NCBI GenBank assembly: GCA_027382625.1
Contig: JAJKFJ010002301.1
Coordinates: forward strand, 1 to 18,099
DNA: 18,099 bases
Direction of reading: 5' to 3'
Origin: Tetmemena sp. SeJ-2015
Lineage: Eukaryota; Ciliophora; Spirotrichea; Sporadotrichida; Oxytrichidae
Part shown: positions 17,958 to 18,099 of the stretch, in pieces
How the letters are laid out: the number at the start of each line of letters is the position of its first letter
Position numbering within the stretch: position 1 is the first letter of the stretch
Program-made: the position numbers and the translations under genes
The notes under the pieces: model-generated
Seen by the model: the letters and a program-made list of their open reading frames with translations, nothing else
Database searches by the model: none
What the model was told of the DNA's origin: nothing

Positions 17958-18099
17958 ATCGATTTGGAGCGGTTAAATCGAAAATCTCGATGGTGATTTT
18001 TGGTCGAAAAAATGTCAAAATTGAAAATTTCAAGCATGTCCAAATTCAGCTTTGGGCTCGTTTTTCGCGCCGAGTTGATCCCGCACGTGCATCATCTCT

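Larger units (their letters stand above)
17226..18099. repeat. Right segment: distinct satellite subfamily, three copies
   Basis: Anchors are at 17289, 17613 and 17958, the last copy being cut by the window end. These copies share linked changes against the main form: GGTTAAATCG for GGTTGAATCG, AATGTCAAA for AATGTGAAA, TTTCAAGCATGTCC for TTTCTTGAAGGTCC, GCCGAGTTGATC for GCCGAACTGATC, CAACCCGGGG for CAATCCGGGG, TGATAAGTGC for TGATGAGTGC, GCAGGTGAAA for GCAGATGAAA, and GACCTTAATCGAG or a close form for GAGCTAAATCGAG. Single copies elsewhere show one or two of these, never the full set. The last two copies are almost free of random indels, so the changes are credible as real. Confidence 0.85.

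Overview
The window is a block of eukaryotic satellite DNA. From end to end it is one head-to-tail tandem array of a monomer of about 346 bp. I place 53 copies by the anchor ATCGATTTGG (or its nearest variant), the first at 91 and the last at 17958. I see no believable gene, tRNA, rRNA, transposon, CRISPR array or bacterial signal. Each open frame is an accidental reading of the repeat, mostly the same minus-strand frame of up to about 86 codons recurring once per monomer and broken differently in each copy. The host cannot be named from this sequence. A long array with a monomer of this size points to heterochromatin or centromere-type DNA. The roughly 20 CpG sites per monomer do not look depleted, which fits a lineage without heavy CpG methylation of repeats, such as many invertebrates; that is inference.

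Layout: 1-746 is three degraded copies. 747-811 is a T36/A29 block. 812-8918 holds 23 copies. 8919-9060 is a G60/T82 block. 9061-17225 holds 24 copies. 17226-18099 holds three copies of a distinct subfamily sharing a set of linked base changes. Most differences between neighbouring copies are single-base insertions or deletions, the pattern of poorly polished long reads rather than only natural divergence.

Three features indicate the assembly is partly artificial. A perfect 20-base match to the 3' end of the Illumina TruSeq read-2 adapter sits inside a monomer (6024-6043). The two giant homopolymer blocks each replace part of a monomer without inverting the array. A 21-base piece is missing one copy after the G/T block. 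The copy count and total length should not be trusted.

Within the monomer there is clear structure: a 13-bp motif repeated about half a monomer apart, several short perfect dyads (including GCACGTGC, CGCATGCG and a GCACTC/GAGTGC hairpin), A-tracts at roughly helical spacing, and an arrangement containing all the core nucleotides of a type III hammerhead ribozyme but with weak stems. The last is the most speculative and most biologically interesting point. It may be chance.
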